In this document: piece by piece, positions 27,626 through 37,380 of the stretch | How the letters are laid out: each line of letters begins with the position of its first letter | How positions within the stretch are numbered: the stretch's first letter is position 1 | Assembly: GCA_000949895.1 (NCBI GenBank) | Contig: JWIT01000003.1 | Span: 1 to 64,000, forward strand | Direction: 5' to 3' | Origin: Agrobacterium arsenijevicii | GTDB taxonomy: Bacteria > Pseudomonadota > Alphaproteobacteria > Rhizobiales > Rhizobiaceae | DNA: 64,000 nucleotides | Made by a program: the position numbers and the translations under genes | The notes under the pieces: model-generated | The model's input: only the letters and a program-made list of their open reading frames with translations | Told to the model about the DNA's origin: nothing | Databases searched by the model: none

Positions 27626-28570
27626 ATGGGTATTGCATTCACATTTCCCGGTCAGGGAAGCCAGGCCGTCGGCATGGGCAAGGAACTCGCCGACACCTAC
27701 GTCGAGGCGCGCGCCGTCTTCGAGGAAGTCGATGAGGCGCTCGGCCAGAAGCTTTCCGATATCATGTGGAACGGCCCGGAAGAAACGCTGACGCTGACGG
27801 CCAACGCCCAGCCGGCCCTCATGGCGGTGTCCATGGCGGTCATGCGGGTTCTGGAAGCGCGCGGTCTGAAGCTCTCCGACGCCGTCTCCTATGTTGCTGG
27901 TCATTCGCTCGGCGAATATTCGGCGCTCTGTGCCGCCGGTACCTTCTCGATCGGCGATACCGCACGGCTTCTCCGTATCCGCGGCAATGCCATGCAGGCC
28001 GCCGTGCCGGTGGGCGAGGGCGCGATGGCAGCGATCATCGGGCTGGAGCATGATGTGGTTTCCGCAATCTGTGAAGAGGCCGCCATTCTCGGCGTCTGCC
28101 AGATCGCCAACGACAATGGCGGCGGCCAGCTGGTCATCTCCGGCGGCAAGGCGGCTGTCGAGAAGGCCGCGGCGCTCGCTTCCGAAAAGGGCGCCAAGCG
28201 CGCCATTATGCTGCCGGTTTCCGCGCCCTTCCACTCTGCGCTGATGGCGCCGGCCGCAGAAGCCATGCGCGAGGCGCTGGCGGCTGTCGAAAAGCACAAC
28301 CCGGTCGTACCTGTTATCGCCAATGTGCGCGCCGCTCCCGTTTCCGACGCCAATGAGATCGCCGCCCTGCTGGTCGAGCAGGTGACGGGCCAGGTGCGCT
28401 GGCGCGAGACGGTGGAATGGTTCGCCGCCAACAATGTGACGCAGCTTTATGAGATTGGCTCCGGCAAGGTGCTGACGGGCCTTGCCCGCCGCATCGACAA
28501 GACGGTGAATGGCGTTGCCGTCAACGGCGCTGCCGATATCGACCAGCTTCTCGCCACGCTTATCGGCTGA
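27626..28570 (+). CDS. fabD: Malonyl-CoA:ACP transacylase
   Basis: 314 residues from the ATG at 27626 (MGIAFTFPGQGSQAVGMG); the frame is open upstream, but GQGSQ defines the true N-terminus. It loads malonate onto ACP for fatty-acid elongation. The nucleophile is Ser in GHSLGEYSAL (about residue 93), His is in SAPFHSALM, and VIANVRA precedes the end. An AAGGA ribosome site lies about 12 nt upstream. First gene of a fabD-fabG-acpP-fabF series on the plus strand. Confidence 0.95.
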   Translation: MGIAFTFPGQGSQAVGMGKELADTYVEARAVFEEVDEALGQKLSDIMWNGPEETLTLTANAQPALMAVSMAVMRVLEARGLKLSDAVSYVAGHSLGEYSALCAAGTFSIGDTARLLRIRGNAMQAAVPVGEGAMAAIIGLEHDVVSAICEEAAILGVCQIANDNGGGQLVISGGKAAVEKAAALASEKGAKRAIMLPVSAPFHSALMAPAAEAMREALAAVEKHNPVVPVIANVRAAPVSDANEIAALLVEQVTGQVRWRETVEWFAANNVTQLYEIGSGKVLTGLARRIDKTVNGVAVNGAADIDQLLATLIG

Positions 28571-28618
28571 GACGGGCTTCACCCCGTAACGGCCTTTTGT
28601 TTTACGATAATTCCCGAT

Positions 28619-28650
28619 GCAATTCCGCTAAAAGGCTTTTGCGGAATTGC
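28619..28650. repeat. AATTCCGC hairpin repeat between fabD and fabG
   Basis: A perfect 10-bp stem (GCAATTCCGC / GCGGAATTGC) plus an inner AAAA/TTTT pair, followed by TCTAAAG. The same general form (AGAGCA-AATTCC-hairpin) recurs at 58.95 kb and is a common dispersed rhizobial intergenic palindrome. It lies in the fabG leader, 20 nt before its ATG. Confidence 0.65.
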
Positions 28651-28669
28651 TCTAAAGAAGGAACGGACC

Positions 28670-29407
28670 ATGTTTGATCTGACAGGCCGCAAGGCTCTCG
28701 TAACCGGCGCGACCGGCGGTATCGGCGAAGAAATCGCCCGCCTTCTGCACAAACAGGGCGCAACCGTCGGCCTGCACGGCACGCGCGTTGAAAAGCTCGA
28801 GGCGCTGGCGGCGGAACTTGGCGATCGCGTCAAGATTTTCCCGGCCAACCTTGCCGACCGCGCCGAAGTCAAGGCGCTCGGCGAAAAGGCTGAAGCCGAG
28901 CTGGAAGGCGTCGATATTCTCGTCAACAATGCCGGCATCACCAAGGACGGCCTGTTCGTGCGCATGAGCGACGAGGACTGGGATAACGTCATCGAAGTGA
29001 ACCTGACGGCGATGTTCCGCCTGACGCGTGAACTGACGCATCCGATGATGCGCCGCCGTTTCGGCCGCATCATCAACATCACCTCCATCGTCGGCGTCAC
29101 CGGCAACCCCGGCCAGGCGAACTATTGCGCCTCCAAGGCCGGCATGATCGGTTTTTCGAAGTCGCTGGCGCAGGAAATCGCCACGCGCAACGTCACCGTC
29201 AACTGTGTAGCGCCTGGCTTCATCGAAAGCGCCATGACCGGCAAGCTGAACGACAAGCAGAAAGACGCCATCATGGGTGCCATCCCCATGAAGCGCATGG
29301 GAACAGGCGCCGAAGTCGCTTCGGCCGTTCTTTATCTGGCTTCCAATGAAGCTGCCTACATGACCGGCCAGACCTTGCACGTCAATGGCGGCATGGCGAT
29401 GATCTGA
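28670..29407 (+). CDS. fabG: 3-oxoacyl-ACP reductase
   Basis: 245 residues, the usual FabG size. TGATGGIGEEIARLL (cofactor loop, residues 12 on), NNAGITKDGLF, Ser in IINITSIVG, YCASKAGMIGFSK (Tyr-x-x-x-Lys), and the FabG-specific GFIESAMTGKL. It reduces 3-oxoacyl-ACP with NADPH. A ribosome site (AAGAAGGAACGG) precedes the ATG at 28670. It follows fabD by 99 nt. Confidence 0.95.
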   Translation: MFDLTGRKALVTGATGGIGEEIARLLHKQGATVGLHGTRVEKLEALAAELGDRVKIFPANLADRAEVKALGEKAEAELEGVDILVNNAGITKDGLFVRMSDEDWDNVIEVNLTAMFRLTRELTHPMMRRRFGRIINITSIVGVTGNPGQANYCASKAGMIGFSKSLAQEIATRNVTVNCVAPGFIESAMTGKLNDKQKDAIMGAIPMKRMGTGAEVASAVLYLASNEAAYMTGQTLHVNGGMAMI

Positions 29408-29758
29408 CGCCGGGTAAAAGGCGTCTTGAAACGATTGCGGCGCTATTTCAGCACCTTCTTGGGTAGCTGGGCGCCGCAAGACCCTCCACGCCGGTTTCCG
29501 GCGAAATTGCCTGTCATACGTTGTGCTTAGCGCGTTTTCAGGCTTTTCGACCGATTGAAACCGTGTTAATCGGGCCAAGACTGTGAACAGTCGTCCCGGA
29601 GAGACAGGAAGCCGTTGCGATTTTGCGCGACGATGTCTAGCTTGGACCGGGTTGAACGGGTTTGCCAGCAGTGCCGGATTTGAACGGCGCATGAGGGCTT
29701 CTAACAGGGCAGGGTGCCGCGAGGCATTCCCTTCAAAATAAAGGTCGAGGAAACCGAC
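29408..29758 (+). promoter_or_regulatory. 351-nt gene-free leader/promoter region of acpP
   Basis: No open frame resembling a gene in either direction. It begins with a small hairpin just after fabG (GACGCC / GGCGTC, 29406-29425) and ends in AAAATAAAGGTCGAGGAAACCGAC before the acpP ATG. The length suggests that acpP has its own promoter, as expected for a very abundant protein; I cannot point to a firm -35/-10 pair. Confidence 0.45.
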
Positions 29759-29995
29759 ATGAGCGATATCGCAGAACGCGTAAAGAAAATTGTAATTGAT
29801 CATCTGGGCGTCGACGCCGACAAAGTTGTTGAAGGCGCAAGCTTCATTGACGATCTGGGCGCTGATTCGCTCGACACCGTTGAACTGGTCATGGCTTTCG
29901 AAGAAGAATTCGGCGTCGAGATCCCTGACGACGCAGCTGACTCGATCCTGACTGTTGGCGACGCCGTCAAGTTCATCGAGAAGGCCCAGGCCTGA
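29759..29995 (+). CDS. acpP: Acyl carrier protein
   Basis: 78 residues starting at [17 protein letters not shown]; the ORF is open further upstream, but this ATG gives the universal ACP N-terminus and has a GAGGAAA site ahead of it. The 4'-phosphopantetheine attachment is Ser37 in [10 protein letters not shown]. Acidic four-helix protein that carries growing acyl chains and, in rhizobia, feeds lipid A and phospholipid synthesis. A terminator follows about 35 nt after its stop. Confidence 0.97.
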   Translation: MSDIAERVKKIVIDHLGVDADKVVEGASFIDDLGADSLDTVELVMAFEEEFGVEIPDDAADSILTVGDAVKFIEKAQA

Positions 29996-30031
29996 TCGAC
30001 CTGCATCGGGGAGGTGTAATATCCTCCCGTC

Positions 30032-30060
30032 TTGGCCCGGCTTGTCCGGGCCAATATTTT
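30032..30060 (+). terminator. Terminator after acpP
   Basis: TTGGCCCGG-CTTGT-CCGGGCCAA followed by TATTTTAT. A smaller stem (GGGAGG / CCTCCC) precedes it at 30009-30028. It would end the short, abundant acpP message before fabF. Confidence 0.75.
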
Positions 30061-30242
30061 ATCGTGAGGCGGAACGCGCCCGAAAGACGTGCGTCCTGAC
30101 CAATGCATAAGTTTCCGAACCGGCTCTGGCCTGCGGAAGATTATGCGGAAATTCAAAATGTTGCTGCGCCTGTTCCCGCCATTCCATGGTGTGCGGCGTT
30201 GCAAAAAAGACCGATGATTTGGATAAGGGCGGAGCGTTGGCG

Positions 30243-31505
30243 ATGAGGCGTGTCGTTATCACCGGTACCGGCATGGTATCTCCTCTTGGATGCGGAACGG
30301 AAATCACCTGGGAACGGCTGCTGGCCGGCCAAAACGGTGCCCGTCTCGTAACTGAATTCGAAGTCGAAGACTTGCCCGCAAAGATTGCCTGCCGCATTCC
30401 CGTCGGCGATGGCTCCAACGGCACCTTCAATGCCGATGACTGGATGGAAGTCAAAGAGCAGCGCAAGATCGATCCGTTCATCCTGTATGGTGTGGCTGCT
30501 GCCGACATGGCGCTTGCCGACGCCGGCTGGCATCCCGAAACGGACGAGGACCAGATCGCGACAGGCGTTCTGATCGGCTCCGGCATCGGCGGTCTGGAAG
30601 GTATCGTCGAGGCGGGTTACACGCTGCGCGACAAAGGCCCGCGCCGTATTTCTCCATTTTTCATTCCCGGCCGTCTGATCAACCTCGTTTCCGGCCACGT
30701 TTCCATCCGCCACAAGCTGCGCGGACCGAACCATGCCGTGGTAACGGCCTGCTCGACCGGTGCGCATGCCATTGGCGATGCCGCCCGGATGATAGCGTTC
30801 GGTGATGCCGAGGTCATGGTCGCCGGTGGTGCCGAATCGCCGGTCTGCCGCATCGCGCTTGCCGGTTTTGCCGCCTGCAAGGCGCTTTCCACCCAGCATA
30901 ACGACGATCCGCAGAAAGCATCCCGCCCCTATGACCGCGACCGTGACGGTTTCGTCATGGGCGAAGGTGCCGGCATCGTGGTTCTGGAAGAACTGGAACA
31001 CGCCAAGGCGCGTGGCGCAAAAATTTATGCCGAAGTCGTCGGTTACGGTTTGTCCGGTGATGCCTATCACATCACGGCGCCGTCCGAGGATGGCGATGGC
31101 GCATATCGCTGCATGCAGATGGCGCTGAAGCGCGCCGGCCTGACAGCTGACGATATCGACTACATCAACGCTCACGGCACCTCCACCATGGCTGATACGA
31201 TCGAGCTTGGTGCGGTTGAACGGCTTGTCGGCGAATCGGCCTCAAAGATTTCGATGTCTTCCACCAAATCGGCCACCGGCCATCTTCTCGGTGCGGCCGG
31301 TGCGATCGAGGCGATCTTCGCCACGCTCGCGATCCGTGACAACATCGTTCCGCCGACGCTGAACCTCGACAATCCCGATGTGGAGACGAAGATCGACCTG
31401 GTGCCGCACAAGGCGCGCAAGAGGCAGGTCAACGTCGCCCTGTCGAACTCCTTCGGGTTCGGCGGCACCAACGCCTCCCTCGTGCTGCGTCGTTACGAAG
31501 CATAA
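30243..31505 (+). CDS. fabF: 3-oxoacyl-ACP synthase II
   Basis: 420 residues from the ATG at 30243 (MRRVVITGTGMVSPLGCGTE); the longer frame adds 19 residues unlike the family. Condensing enzyme: active-site Cys170 in TACSTGAHAIGDA, His in NAHGTSTMADTIEL, and His in STKSATGHLLGAAGA. It elongates C12-C16 acyl-ACP and controls membrane fluidity in most bacteria. It lies about 250 nt after acpP, past that gene's terminator, so it has a separate promoter. Confidence 0.95.
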   Translation: MRRVVITGTGMVSPLGCGTEITWERLLAGQNGARLVTEFEVEDLPAKIACRIPVGDGSNGTFNADDWMEVKEQRKIDPFILYGVAAADMALADAGWHPETDEDQIATGVLIGSGIGGLEGIVEAGYTLRDKGPRRISPFFIPGRLINLVSGHVSIRHKLRGPNHAVVTACSTGAHAIGDAARMIAFGDAEVMVAGGAESPVCRIALAGFAACKALSTQHNDDPQKASRPYDRDRDGFVMGEGAGIVVLEELEHAKARGAKIYAEVVGYGLSGDAYHITAPSEDGDGAYRCMQMALKRAGLTADDIDYINAHGTSTMADTIELGAVERLVGESASKISMSSTKSATGHLLGAAGAIEAIFATLAIRDNIVPPTLNLDNPDVETKIDLVPHKARKRQVNVALSNSFGFGGTNASLVLRRYEA

Positions 31506-31867
31506 ATTGCAAAGACCCGGCGCCGCAAACCGCCTGAAGGCGGTGCGGCTCCCTCCTGCCGGGTATCGAGAGTGCTGTTCTTTTGAGGAACGCATTGCGG
31601 CTTGCGAAAGCCATTCCGATTTTCGCGCCGATATTGTAGTCGTTTACGGGAGACGGTTTACCGGGTTTGGAATAGTTTCCTGCTGTGGGCGGATTTCCCG
31701 ACACAGACGGCTTTCTCTGACCGGTTTTGCCGGGAACGACGATTCGTGAAGGAGGACACGAGGTCTTCACGATGTCTCTATGTGGTGCAGGAAGATATTC
31801 CGAACCTGTTTTTGCCGCATTACCTGCGCAAAAGGCGCTGACAACGCCGAACTGAAAAGGAACGACG
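31506..31867. other. Gene-free interval between fabF and mltG
   Basis: 362 nt. It holds only short frames without similarity to known proteins (for example 31602-31841 on the plus strand). I see no strong hairpin with a T tract and no repeat. The last bases (CTGAAAAGGAACGACG) supply the mltG ribosome site. Confidence 0.4.
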
Positions 31868-33079
31868 GTGAGCGACACGAATCAGAACAACCAGGGACCA
31901 TACGGCGCGGGCGAGGGCAATCGCGGCCCGATCATCCCTAAATCCCCGACTGAGGCCCTGCGTCCGGAAAAGGTGCCGGCTCCGCCCAAGCGCTCCCGCA
32001 AGGCCCATGGCCAGCTGGTGATCTTCCTGAATTTTCTGATGACGCTTGCGGTTGCCGTCTGCGTGCTTGCGATCGCGGCCTTCTATTACATGATCAATGC
32101 GTTCCAGGAGCCCGGTCCGCTTCAGACGAACACGCATTTCACGGTGCGCAACGGCGCGGGCCTGATAGAGATTGCCAATAATCTCGAGCGCAACGACGTT
32201 GTCTCCAACGCCCGTGTCTTCCGCCTGATGACGGGCAGCTACCTGCAAAAAGACCAGACGCTGAAGGCGGGCGAATACGAGATCAAGGCCGGCGCATCCA
32301 TGAAAGATATCATGATGCTGCTGGAATCGGGCAAATCGATCCTTTATTCCGTGTCGCTGCCCGAGGGTCTGACCGTCAAGCAGATGTTCGCGCGCCTTGG
32401 CGCAGACGAGATACTGGATGGTGAACTGCCCTCGACCCTGCCGCCGGAAGGCAGCCTTCGCCCCGATACCTATCGCTTTACCCGCGGTACGAAGCGCGAG
32501 GAAATCATCAACCAGATGAGTGCGGCGCAGGACAAGCTCATCGACATGATCTGGGAACGACGCGATCCCGACCTGCCGATCAAGACGGTCGAGGAATTCG
32601 TGACGCTTGCCTCGATCGTAGAGAAGGAAACCGGCAAGGATGACGAACGCGCCCATGTCGCCTCGGTCTTCTATAACCGCCTGAAAAAAGGCATGCGCCT
32701 GCAGTCCGACCCGACGATCATCTACGGTCTGTTCGGCGGTGACGGCAAGCCTTCCGACAGGCCGATCTACCAGTCGGACCTGCAGAAGCAGACGCCGTTC
32801 AATACCTATGTCATCAAGGGTCTGCCGCCGTCTCCCATCGCCAATCCGGGCCGGGCGGCGCTCGAGGCGGTTGCCAATCCGTGGCGCACCGACGACATCT
32901 ACTTCGTTGCCGATGGCACCGGCGGCCATGTGTTTGCGAAGACGCTGGAAGAGCATAACGCCAATGTGCGCCGCTGGCGCAAGCTCGAGGCGGAAAAGGC
33001 GGCTTCCGGCGCCAATCCCGACGTTGCCGTGGATGGTCAGCCCGGTGGCACCGAGGCGGAAAAACCGGCCAATAACTGA
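31868..33079 (+). CDS. mltG: Endolytic murein transglycosylase MltG
   Basis: 403 residues, GTG start behind AAAAGGAACGACG. A cytosolic lead of about 50 residues, one membrane helix (LVIFLNFLMTLAVAVCVLAI), a LysM-like region (FTVRNGAGLIEIANNL), then the YceG/MltG catalytic part with the active Glu in ASIVEKETGK, followed by FYNRLKKGMRLQSDPTIIYG and NTYVIKGLPPSPIANPG. It cuts nascent glycan strands and is thought to set their length. The C-tail is Pro/Gly-rich. A strong terminator follows. Confidence 0.95.
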   Translation: MSDTNQNNQGPYGAGEGNRGPIIPKSPTEALRPEKVPAPPKRSRKAHGQLVIFLNFLMTLAVAVCVLAIAAFYYMINAFQEPGPLQTNTHFTVRNGAGLIEIANNLERNDVVSNARVFRLMTGSYLQKDQTLKAGEYEIKAGASMKDIMMLLESGKSILYSVSLPEGLTVKQMFARLGADEILDGELPSTLPPEGSLRPDTYRFTRGTKREEIINQMSAAQDKLIDMIWERRDPDLPIKTVEEFVTLASIVEKETGKDDERAHVASVFYNRLKKGMRLQSDPTIIYGLFGGDGKPSDRPIYQSDLQKQTPFNTYVIKGLPPSPIANPGRAALEAVANPWRTDDIYFVADGTGGHVFAKTLEEHNANVRRWRKLEAEKAASGANPDVAVDGQPGGTEAEKPANN

Positions 33080-33087
33080 TAATCCTG

Positions 33088-33121
33088 ACCGGGCCTTGTC
33101 ATCACAAGGCCCGGTTTTTTT
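33088..33121 (+). terminator. Terminator of mltG
   Basis: ACCGGGCCTTGT-CATC-ACAAGGCCCGGT stem followed by seven T residues, ten bases after the mltG stop. Confidence 0.92.
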
Positions 33122-33148
33122 GAACGGCATGATGGGGGCTTTTTAAAT

Positions 33149-34036
33149 ATGACATTGCAATCGATGACCGGGTTCGCGCGCAGCGAAGGAACCTCCGGCC
33201 GTTACCGCTGGGCATGGGAACTGCGCTCGGTCAACGGCAAGGGGCTGGATGTGCGCCTGCGCCTGCCCAACGGTCTGGAAGCGCTGGAAACGGGTCTGCG
33301 GGAGATCGCGGCGCAGCATCTTTCCCGCGGCAATGTTCAGGCGGGGTTGACGCTGTCGATTGCGGAAAACCGGCTGGAGGCGGTGATCAACCGCGATGCT
33401 CTCGCCGCGGTTCTGGCTCTCAAGAAGGAACTGGGCGACGTCGTCGACGACAAGCCGTTGAGCTTCGATACGCTGCTGTCGCTGCGCGGACTGGTCGATT
33501 TTCGCGAGGCGGAAGATGACGCAGAGGCGCAGGCCGCGCGCAACGCCGATGTGCTTGCTGGCTTTGCCGCCGCCGTCGAGAAGCTGAAGGACATGCGCGA
33601 GCGGGAAGGGGCTTCCCTGTTTGCCATCCTGTCCGGCCAGATCGACAGGATCGAGCAACTCGTGAAACTCATCGAAAACGATCCTTCCCGCCAGCCGGAA
33701 CAGATCGCGGTAAGGCTTGCCCAGCAGATCGCCCTGATCGGCGAGGGCCTGCACGGGCTTGATCGCGACCGTCTGCACGCCGAGGCGGCGCTGATCGCCA
33801 CCAAGGCGGATCTGCGCGAGGAGGTCGACCGGCTGCACGCCCATGTGGCGGCGTCGCGCGAGCTTTTGGCCAATGGCGGGCCGGTTGGCCGCAAGCTCGA
33901 TTTTCTTGCACAGGAATTTAACCGCGAGTCGAATACAATCTGTTCCAAATCGAACGCCAGTGCGGTAACCGCAGCAGGCATAGAACTGAAAGTGGTTATC
34001 GACCAGTTCCGCGAGCAGGTCCAAAATCTGGAGTAG
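33149..34036 (+). CDS. YicC/YloC-family endoribonuclease
   Basis: 295 residues, typical for the family. [14 protein letters not shown] and [18 protein letters not shown] at the N-terminus and [27 protein letters not shown] with [20 protein letters not shown] wording ([20 protein letters not shown]) at the C-terminus are hallmark blocks. E. coli YicC is a ring-shaped RNase that helps destroy the RyhB sRNA. It lies five bases upstream of gmk, a conserved pairing (yicC-gmk) in proteobacteria. Confidence 0.93.
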   Translation: MTLQSMTGFARSEGTSGRYRWAWELRSVNGKGLDVRLRLPNGLEALETGLREIAAQHLSRGNVQAGLTLSIAENRLEAVINRDALAAVLALKKELGDVVDDKPLSFDTLLSLRGLVDFREAEDDAEAQAARNADVLAGFAAAVEKLKDMREREGASLFAILSGQIDRIEQLVKLIENDPSRQPEQIAVRLAQQIALIGEGLHGLDRDRLHAEAALIATKADLREEVDRLHAHVAASRELLANGGPVGRKLDFLAQEFNRESNTICSKSNASAVTAAGIELKVVIDQFREQVQNLE

Positions 34037-34041
34037 ACCCC

Positions 34042-34707
34042 ATGGTCCCGGTGAACAATTCTCCCGTCACGATTGCCCGCAGAGGGTTGATGCTGGTGAT
34101 TTCGTCGCCATCGGGCGCGGGCAAATCCACGATCGCGCGCAACCTGCTCGACAAGGACAAGAACATCAGCCTTTCCGTCAGCGTGACGACGCGCCCGCGT
34201 CGCCATAGCGAGATTGAAGGCATCCACTATCACTTCATTACCAAGCGCGAGTTCGAGCGCCTGCGTGACAGCGATGAGCTTCTGGAATGGGCCGAGGTTC
34301 ACGGCAATTTCTACGGCACGCCGCGCGAACCGGTGGAAGTGGCGATGGCGGCCGGACGCGACATGCTGTTCGACATCGACTGGCAGGGCGCCGAGCAGCT
34401 TCAGGACAAGATGAAGGCCGACGTCGTGTCTATCTTCATCCTGCCGCCGACCATGACCGAGCTGCAATCGCGCCTGCACCGCCGCGCCGAAGACACCGAA
34501 GAGGTGATAAAGACCCGGCTTCACAATTCCCGCGCCGAAATCGAACACTGGCGCGATTATGACTATGTCATCCTCAACGACGACCTGCAGGCGGCCTTCG
34601 AGGCCGTCGAGGCGATCGTCAAGGCCGAACGCGTCCGCCGCGACCGCCGCCACGGCATGTTCGATTTCGTGCGCGAACTACTTGCGGAAGAGCCGAAGCT
34701 CGGCTGA
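34042..34707 (+). CDS. gmk: Guanylate kinase
   Basis: 221 residues. [17 protein letters not shown] is the P-loop (about residues 17-30). [21 protein letters not shown] binds [17 protein letters not shown] and [10 protein letters not shown] complete the core, and [11 protein letters not shown] is the lid. It phosphorylates GMP to GDP. Starts at an ATG five nt after the YicC-family stop. The downstream VapC-like gene is convergent. Confidence 0.96.
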   Translation: MVPVNNSPVTIARRGLMLVISSPSGAGKSTIARNLLDKDKNISLSVSVTTRPRRHSEIEGIHYHFITKREFERLRDSDELLEWAEVHGNFYGTPREPVEVAMAAGRDMLFDIDWQGAEQLQDKMKADVVSIFILPPTMTELQSRLHRRAEDTEEVIKTRLHNSRAEIEHWRDYDYVILNDDLQAAFEAVEAIVKAERVRRDRRHGMFDFVRELLAEEPKLG

Positions 34708-34721
34708 GCACTGTTTTTGCG

Positions 34722-35171
34722 CTACTTCTGGAGTGACGACGGCAAATCGACCTGAATTCCCAACGGAAGAAAATGCTTCAAGTTTTCGGTTATCACAGTC
34801 AGACTATAGACTTGAGCGGTGGCGGCAATGATCAGGTCGCCAAGCCCGGGATGACGGCCTTTGCTGTTTGCCATATTTTCCATCGCGCCCGCTACACGGG
34901 CAACCACGATGTCCATTGGTAATATTCGATCCCCGAAGTTTTCGGTCAGCGCGTTTAACCAGTCATTCAGTCGTTTGGCGCGACCGACCGCGCCCTTGCG
35001 ATCAAGATATCCTATTCCCTTTTGGATTTCCGCAATGGTCATTGCTGACAGATAAAGTGCATATGCCTCGCCTTGCACATGGAACCATGTGCGGGTCGCT
35101 TCGGAGGGTGTAGGTTTGTCGGGGACAAATCGGGATATGATATTGGTATCGAGCAGGAAGCCGTTACTCAA
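34722..35171 (-). CDS. VapC-like PIN-domain toxin
   Basis: 149 residues. PIN-domain acidic residues are visible: Asp in GFLLDTNIIS (residue 8), Glu in MTIAEIQKGI (about 47), and Asp pair in GLGDLIIAATA with TENLKHF near the end. Such toxins cleave tRNA or rRNA. The start is a TTG at 35171 overlapping the antitoxin's TAA; no ATG is available without losing the first catalytic Asp. Low start efficiency would fit a toxin kept below its antitoxin. Convergent with gmk, 14 nt apart. Confidence 0.86.
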   Translation of the reverse strand: MSNGFLLDTNIISRFVPDKPTPSEATRTWFHVQGEAYALYLSAMTIAEIQKGIGYLDRKGAVGRAKRLNDWLNALTENFGDRILPMDIVVARVAGAMENMANSKGRHPGLGDLIIAATAQVYSLTVITENLKHFLPLGIQVDLPSSLQK

Positions 35172-35418
35172 AATCGATTTCCCGCATGGTAGACGGATTG
35201 CGCGCCAGATCCACTCCGCCCGGATAGGTCAGCAGGAAATCACCGAAATTGGGGCGCGGCGTCTTCAGCGCCTTTTTTGCGGCTTCGGCCGCCTCAACGG
35301 AAACGAGCACCGCTGCCGGTTTGCCGTGACGCGTGATCGTCACGAACTCGCCCTTCGCTGCTTCATCGATCAGTGTGGCAAAACCAGCTTTTGCTTCGGC
35401 GACGCTCATGCTCGACAT
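35164..35418 (-). CDS. Phd/YefM-type antitoxin of the VapC-like toxin
   Basis: 84 residues from the ATG at 35418 (MSSMSVAEAKAGFATLIDEA), chosen because GGAGGC lies five bases upstream. VSVAEAK ... FVTITRHGKPAAVLVSVE is the Phd/YefM DNA-binding fold; the C-terminal half (FGDFLLTYPGGVDLARNP) should bind the toxin. Its last bases overlap the vapC-like start. It very likely represses its own promoter at the palindrome just upstream. Confidence 0.86.
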   Translation of the reverse strand: MSSMSVAEAKAGFATLIDEAAKGEFVTITRHGKPAAVLVSVEAAEAAKKALKTPRPNFGDFLLTYPGGVDLARNPSTMREIDFE

Positions 35419-35432
35419 GTCTGCCTCCAAAA

Positions 35433-35450
35433 ATGACCATATATGGACAT
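35433..35450 (-). promoter_or_regulatory. Operator-like palindrome upstream of the vapBC-like pair
   Basis: ATGACCATATATGGACAT is an 18-nt palindrome with one mismatched pair and a perfect 10-nt core CCATATATGG. It lies 15 nt before the antitoxin ATG, with TATTAT (-10-like) beside it. Good candidate for the autoregulatory Phd/YefM operator. Confidence 0.65.
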
Positions 35451-35508
35451 AATAGTAGAGCACAGAGTTGCAAGCAACCTCCGTCGTTGCCGTCTGCCTA
35501 ACCTGACC

Positions 35509-36339
35509 TCAAAGACAATTCGCCAACGTCACGAATTCCTCCACCGAGAGCGTTTCCGCCCGTCGTGTCGCATCGATGCCCGCCTTTTCCAGCAGGGTTT
35601 CGCCGCCCAGGCTTTTCACGCTCTGGCGCAGCATCTTGCGGCGCTGGCCGAAGGCGGCTTCCGTTACCTTTTCGAGCTTCGCGACGTCGCAAGGCAGCGG
35701 TTTTTCTTTTGGCAGCAGGTGTACGACAGTCGAGGTGACTTTCGGCGGTGGGCTGAAGGCCTGCGGGGGGACGTCGAAGGCCATTTCCGATACTGTGCGC
35801 CAGCCGGACAGGACGCCGAGGCGGCCGTAGTGATTGTCGCCTTCTTCCGCCACGATGCGTTGGCCGACTTCCTTCTGGAACATCAGCGTCATGGAGAGCC
35901 AGAAAGGCGGCCATTCTTTCGGCAGCAGCCAGTTGACCAGCAATTGCGTGCCGACATTGTAAGGCAGGTTGGCGATTATCCGCACGGGTTCGCCGGCCGG
36001 AACCAGAGCCTCGAAATCGGTCTTCAGCGCATCGCCCTCGATGACCTCGAGACGTCCGGGATAATGTGCTTCGATTTCCGCCAGCGCCGGCAGGCAGCGG
36101 CTGTCGCGCTCAATGGCGATGACCTTTTTAGCACCCAGCGAAAGAATGGCGCGGGTGAGGCCGCCGGGACCAGGGCCGACCTCGATCACCGTCACGCCTT
36201 CGAGCGGCCCGGCCGTTCTGGCGATCTTCTGGGTGAGGTTGAGATCGAACAGGAAGTTCTGCCCGAGCGACTTTTTTGCGTCGAGCCCGTGGCGCTGGAT
36301 GACATCGCGCAGCGGCGGTAGTCCGTCTATGGCGGCCAT
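35509..36339 (-). CDS. rsmA: 16S rRNA (adenine-N6,N6) dimethyltransferase
   Basis: 276 residues. [11 protein letters not shown] at the N-terminus, SAM loop [17 protein letters not shown], and the catalytic NLPYN (about residues 120-124). It dimethylates A1518/A1519 of 16S rRNA; loss gives kasugamycin resistance (ksgA). Its ATG overlaps the pdxA stop (TAATG at 36337-36341). The gene lies downstream of the surA-like gene and pdxA, the usual order in proteobacteria. Confidence 0.96.
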   Translation of the reverse strand: MAAIDGLPPLRDVIQRHGLDAKKSLGQNFLFDLNLTQKIARTAGPLEGVTVIEVGPGPGGLTRAILSLGAKKVIAIERDSRCLPALAEIEAHYPGRLEVIEGDALKTDFEALVPAGEPVRIIANLPYNVGTQLLVNWLLPKEWPPFWLSMTLMFQKEVGQRIVAEEGDNHYGRLGVLSGWRTVSEMAFDVPPQAFSPPPKVTSTVVHLLPKEKPLPCDVAKLEKVTEAAFGQRRKMLRQSVKSLGGETLLEKAGIDATRRAETLSVEEFVTLANCL

Positions 36340-37361
36340 TACGCGCTGACCTTGCTGCGGAGGGAAATTTCCGCCGCCATCTTCAGCGCTGCGACAAGGC
36401 TCGTCTCGCTGGCGATGCCCTGACCGGCAATGCCGAAGGCGGTGCCGTGGTCGGGCGAGGTGCGGATGAAGGGCAGGCCGAGCGTGACATTGACGGAATC
36501 GTCAAAGCCAAGCGCCTTGGCCGGGATAAGCGCCTGATCGTGATACATGCAGACGGCGACATCATAACGCCTGCGGGCGGCATCGTGGAACATCGTATCG
36601 GCGGGCAGGGGGCCGAAGGCGTCGATCCCGTCTTTCCGCAACCGCATGGTCGCGGGGTGAACAACGTCACGATCCTCGGTGCCGAGCGCGCCGTCTTCAC
36701 CCGCATGCGGGTTGAGACCGGCAACCGCCAGACGCGGTGCCTCGATGCCGAATTTCTGCCGGAGATCGGCATCAATGATGCGGCAGGTCGTAACGATCAG
36801 TTCTTCGGTCAGCGCCGAAGGCACGTCCTTGACCGGAATATGGATCGTCACCGGCACGACGCGGACTTTGGGTCCGGCAATCATCATGACAGGCATCACC
36901 TGTTTGCCGGTCAGGCGCAAAGCGAGATCGGCAAGAAATTCCGTATGACCGGGAAAACCGAATCCCGCTTCGTAAAGCACGGATTTCGCAATCGGATTGG
37001 TGACGACGGCGGAAGCCTTACCCTCAACAGTCAGAGCAACGGCGGTCTCGATCGCCTTGATCGTCGCATGGGCGGCTCCGACATGCGGTTGACCCGCCTG
37101 AACCTCAAACCCGACGGGAAGGGGAAGGACTGGAAAGGCATGGTCGAACACGCCGACGGCATTCGCCGCATCGCAGGTCTCGATATTGACCGGAATGCCG
37201 ATCAGCGCCGCACGGCTCGCCACCACATCGGGGTCGCCGATGAAGATGAAAGGCGGCACGCCGTTTTCCCGGCGCTTGGCCCATGCGGCGATGGCGATAT
37301 CGGGGCCGATACCGGCTGGATCTCCCTGTGTCAGGGCAAGCGGCAGGGATGCATGTGTCAC
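36339..37361 (-). CDS. pdxA: 4-hydroxythreonine-4-phosphate dehydrogenase
   Basis: 340 residues from a GTG at 37361 ([20 protein letters not shown]). A longer frame reaches 37451 but would overlap the surA-like gene and adds an Arg-rich lead absent from the family. PdxA makes the C3 precursor of pyridoxal phosphate. Metal-site histidines lie in [20 protein letters not shown] and MYHDQALIP. It runs surA-like-pdxA-rsmA on one strand. The short 19-nt gap to the surA-like stop suggests one message. Confidence 0.93.
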   Translation of the reverse strand: MTHASLPLALTQGDPAGIGPDIAIAAWAKRRENGVPPFIFIGDPDVVASRAALIGIPVNIETCDAANAVGVFDHAFPVLPLPVGFEVQAGQPHVGAAHATIKAIETAVALTVEGKASAVVTNPIAKSVLYEAGFGFPGHTEFLADLALRLTGKQVMPVMMIAGPKVRVVPVTIHIPVKDVPSALTEELIVTTCRIIDADLRQKFGIEAPRLAVAGLNPHAGEDGALGTEDRDVVHPATMRLRKDGIDAFGPLPADTMFHDAARRRYDVAVCMYHDQALIPAKALGFDDSVNVTLGLPFIRTSPDHGTAFGIAGQGIASETSLVAALKMAAEISLRSKVSA

Positions 37362-37380
37362 GGAAAGGCCGGCTCTCGTA

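Noticed and set aside
31602..31841. 79-codon frame between fabF and mltG
   Set aside because: Arg/Phe-rich, no domain, no ribosome site; more likely untranslated.
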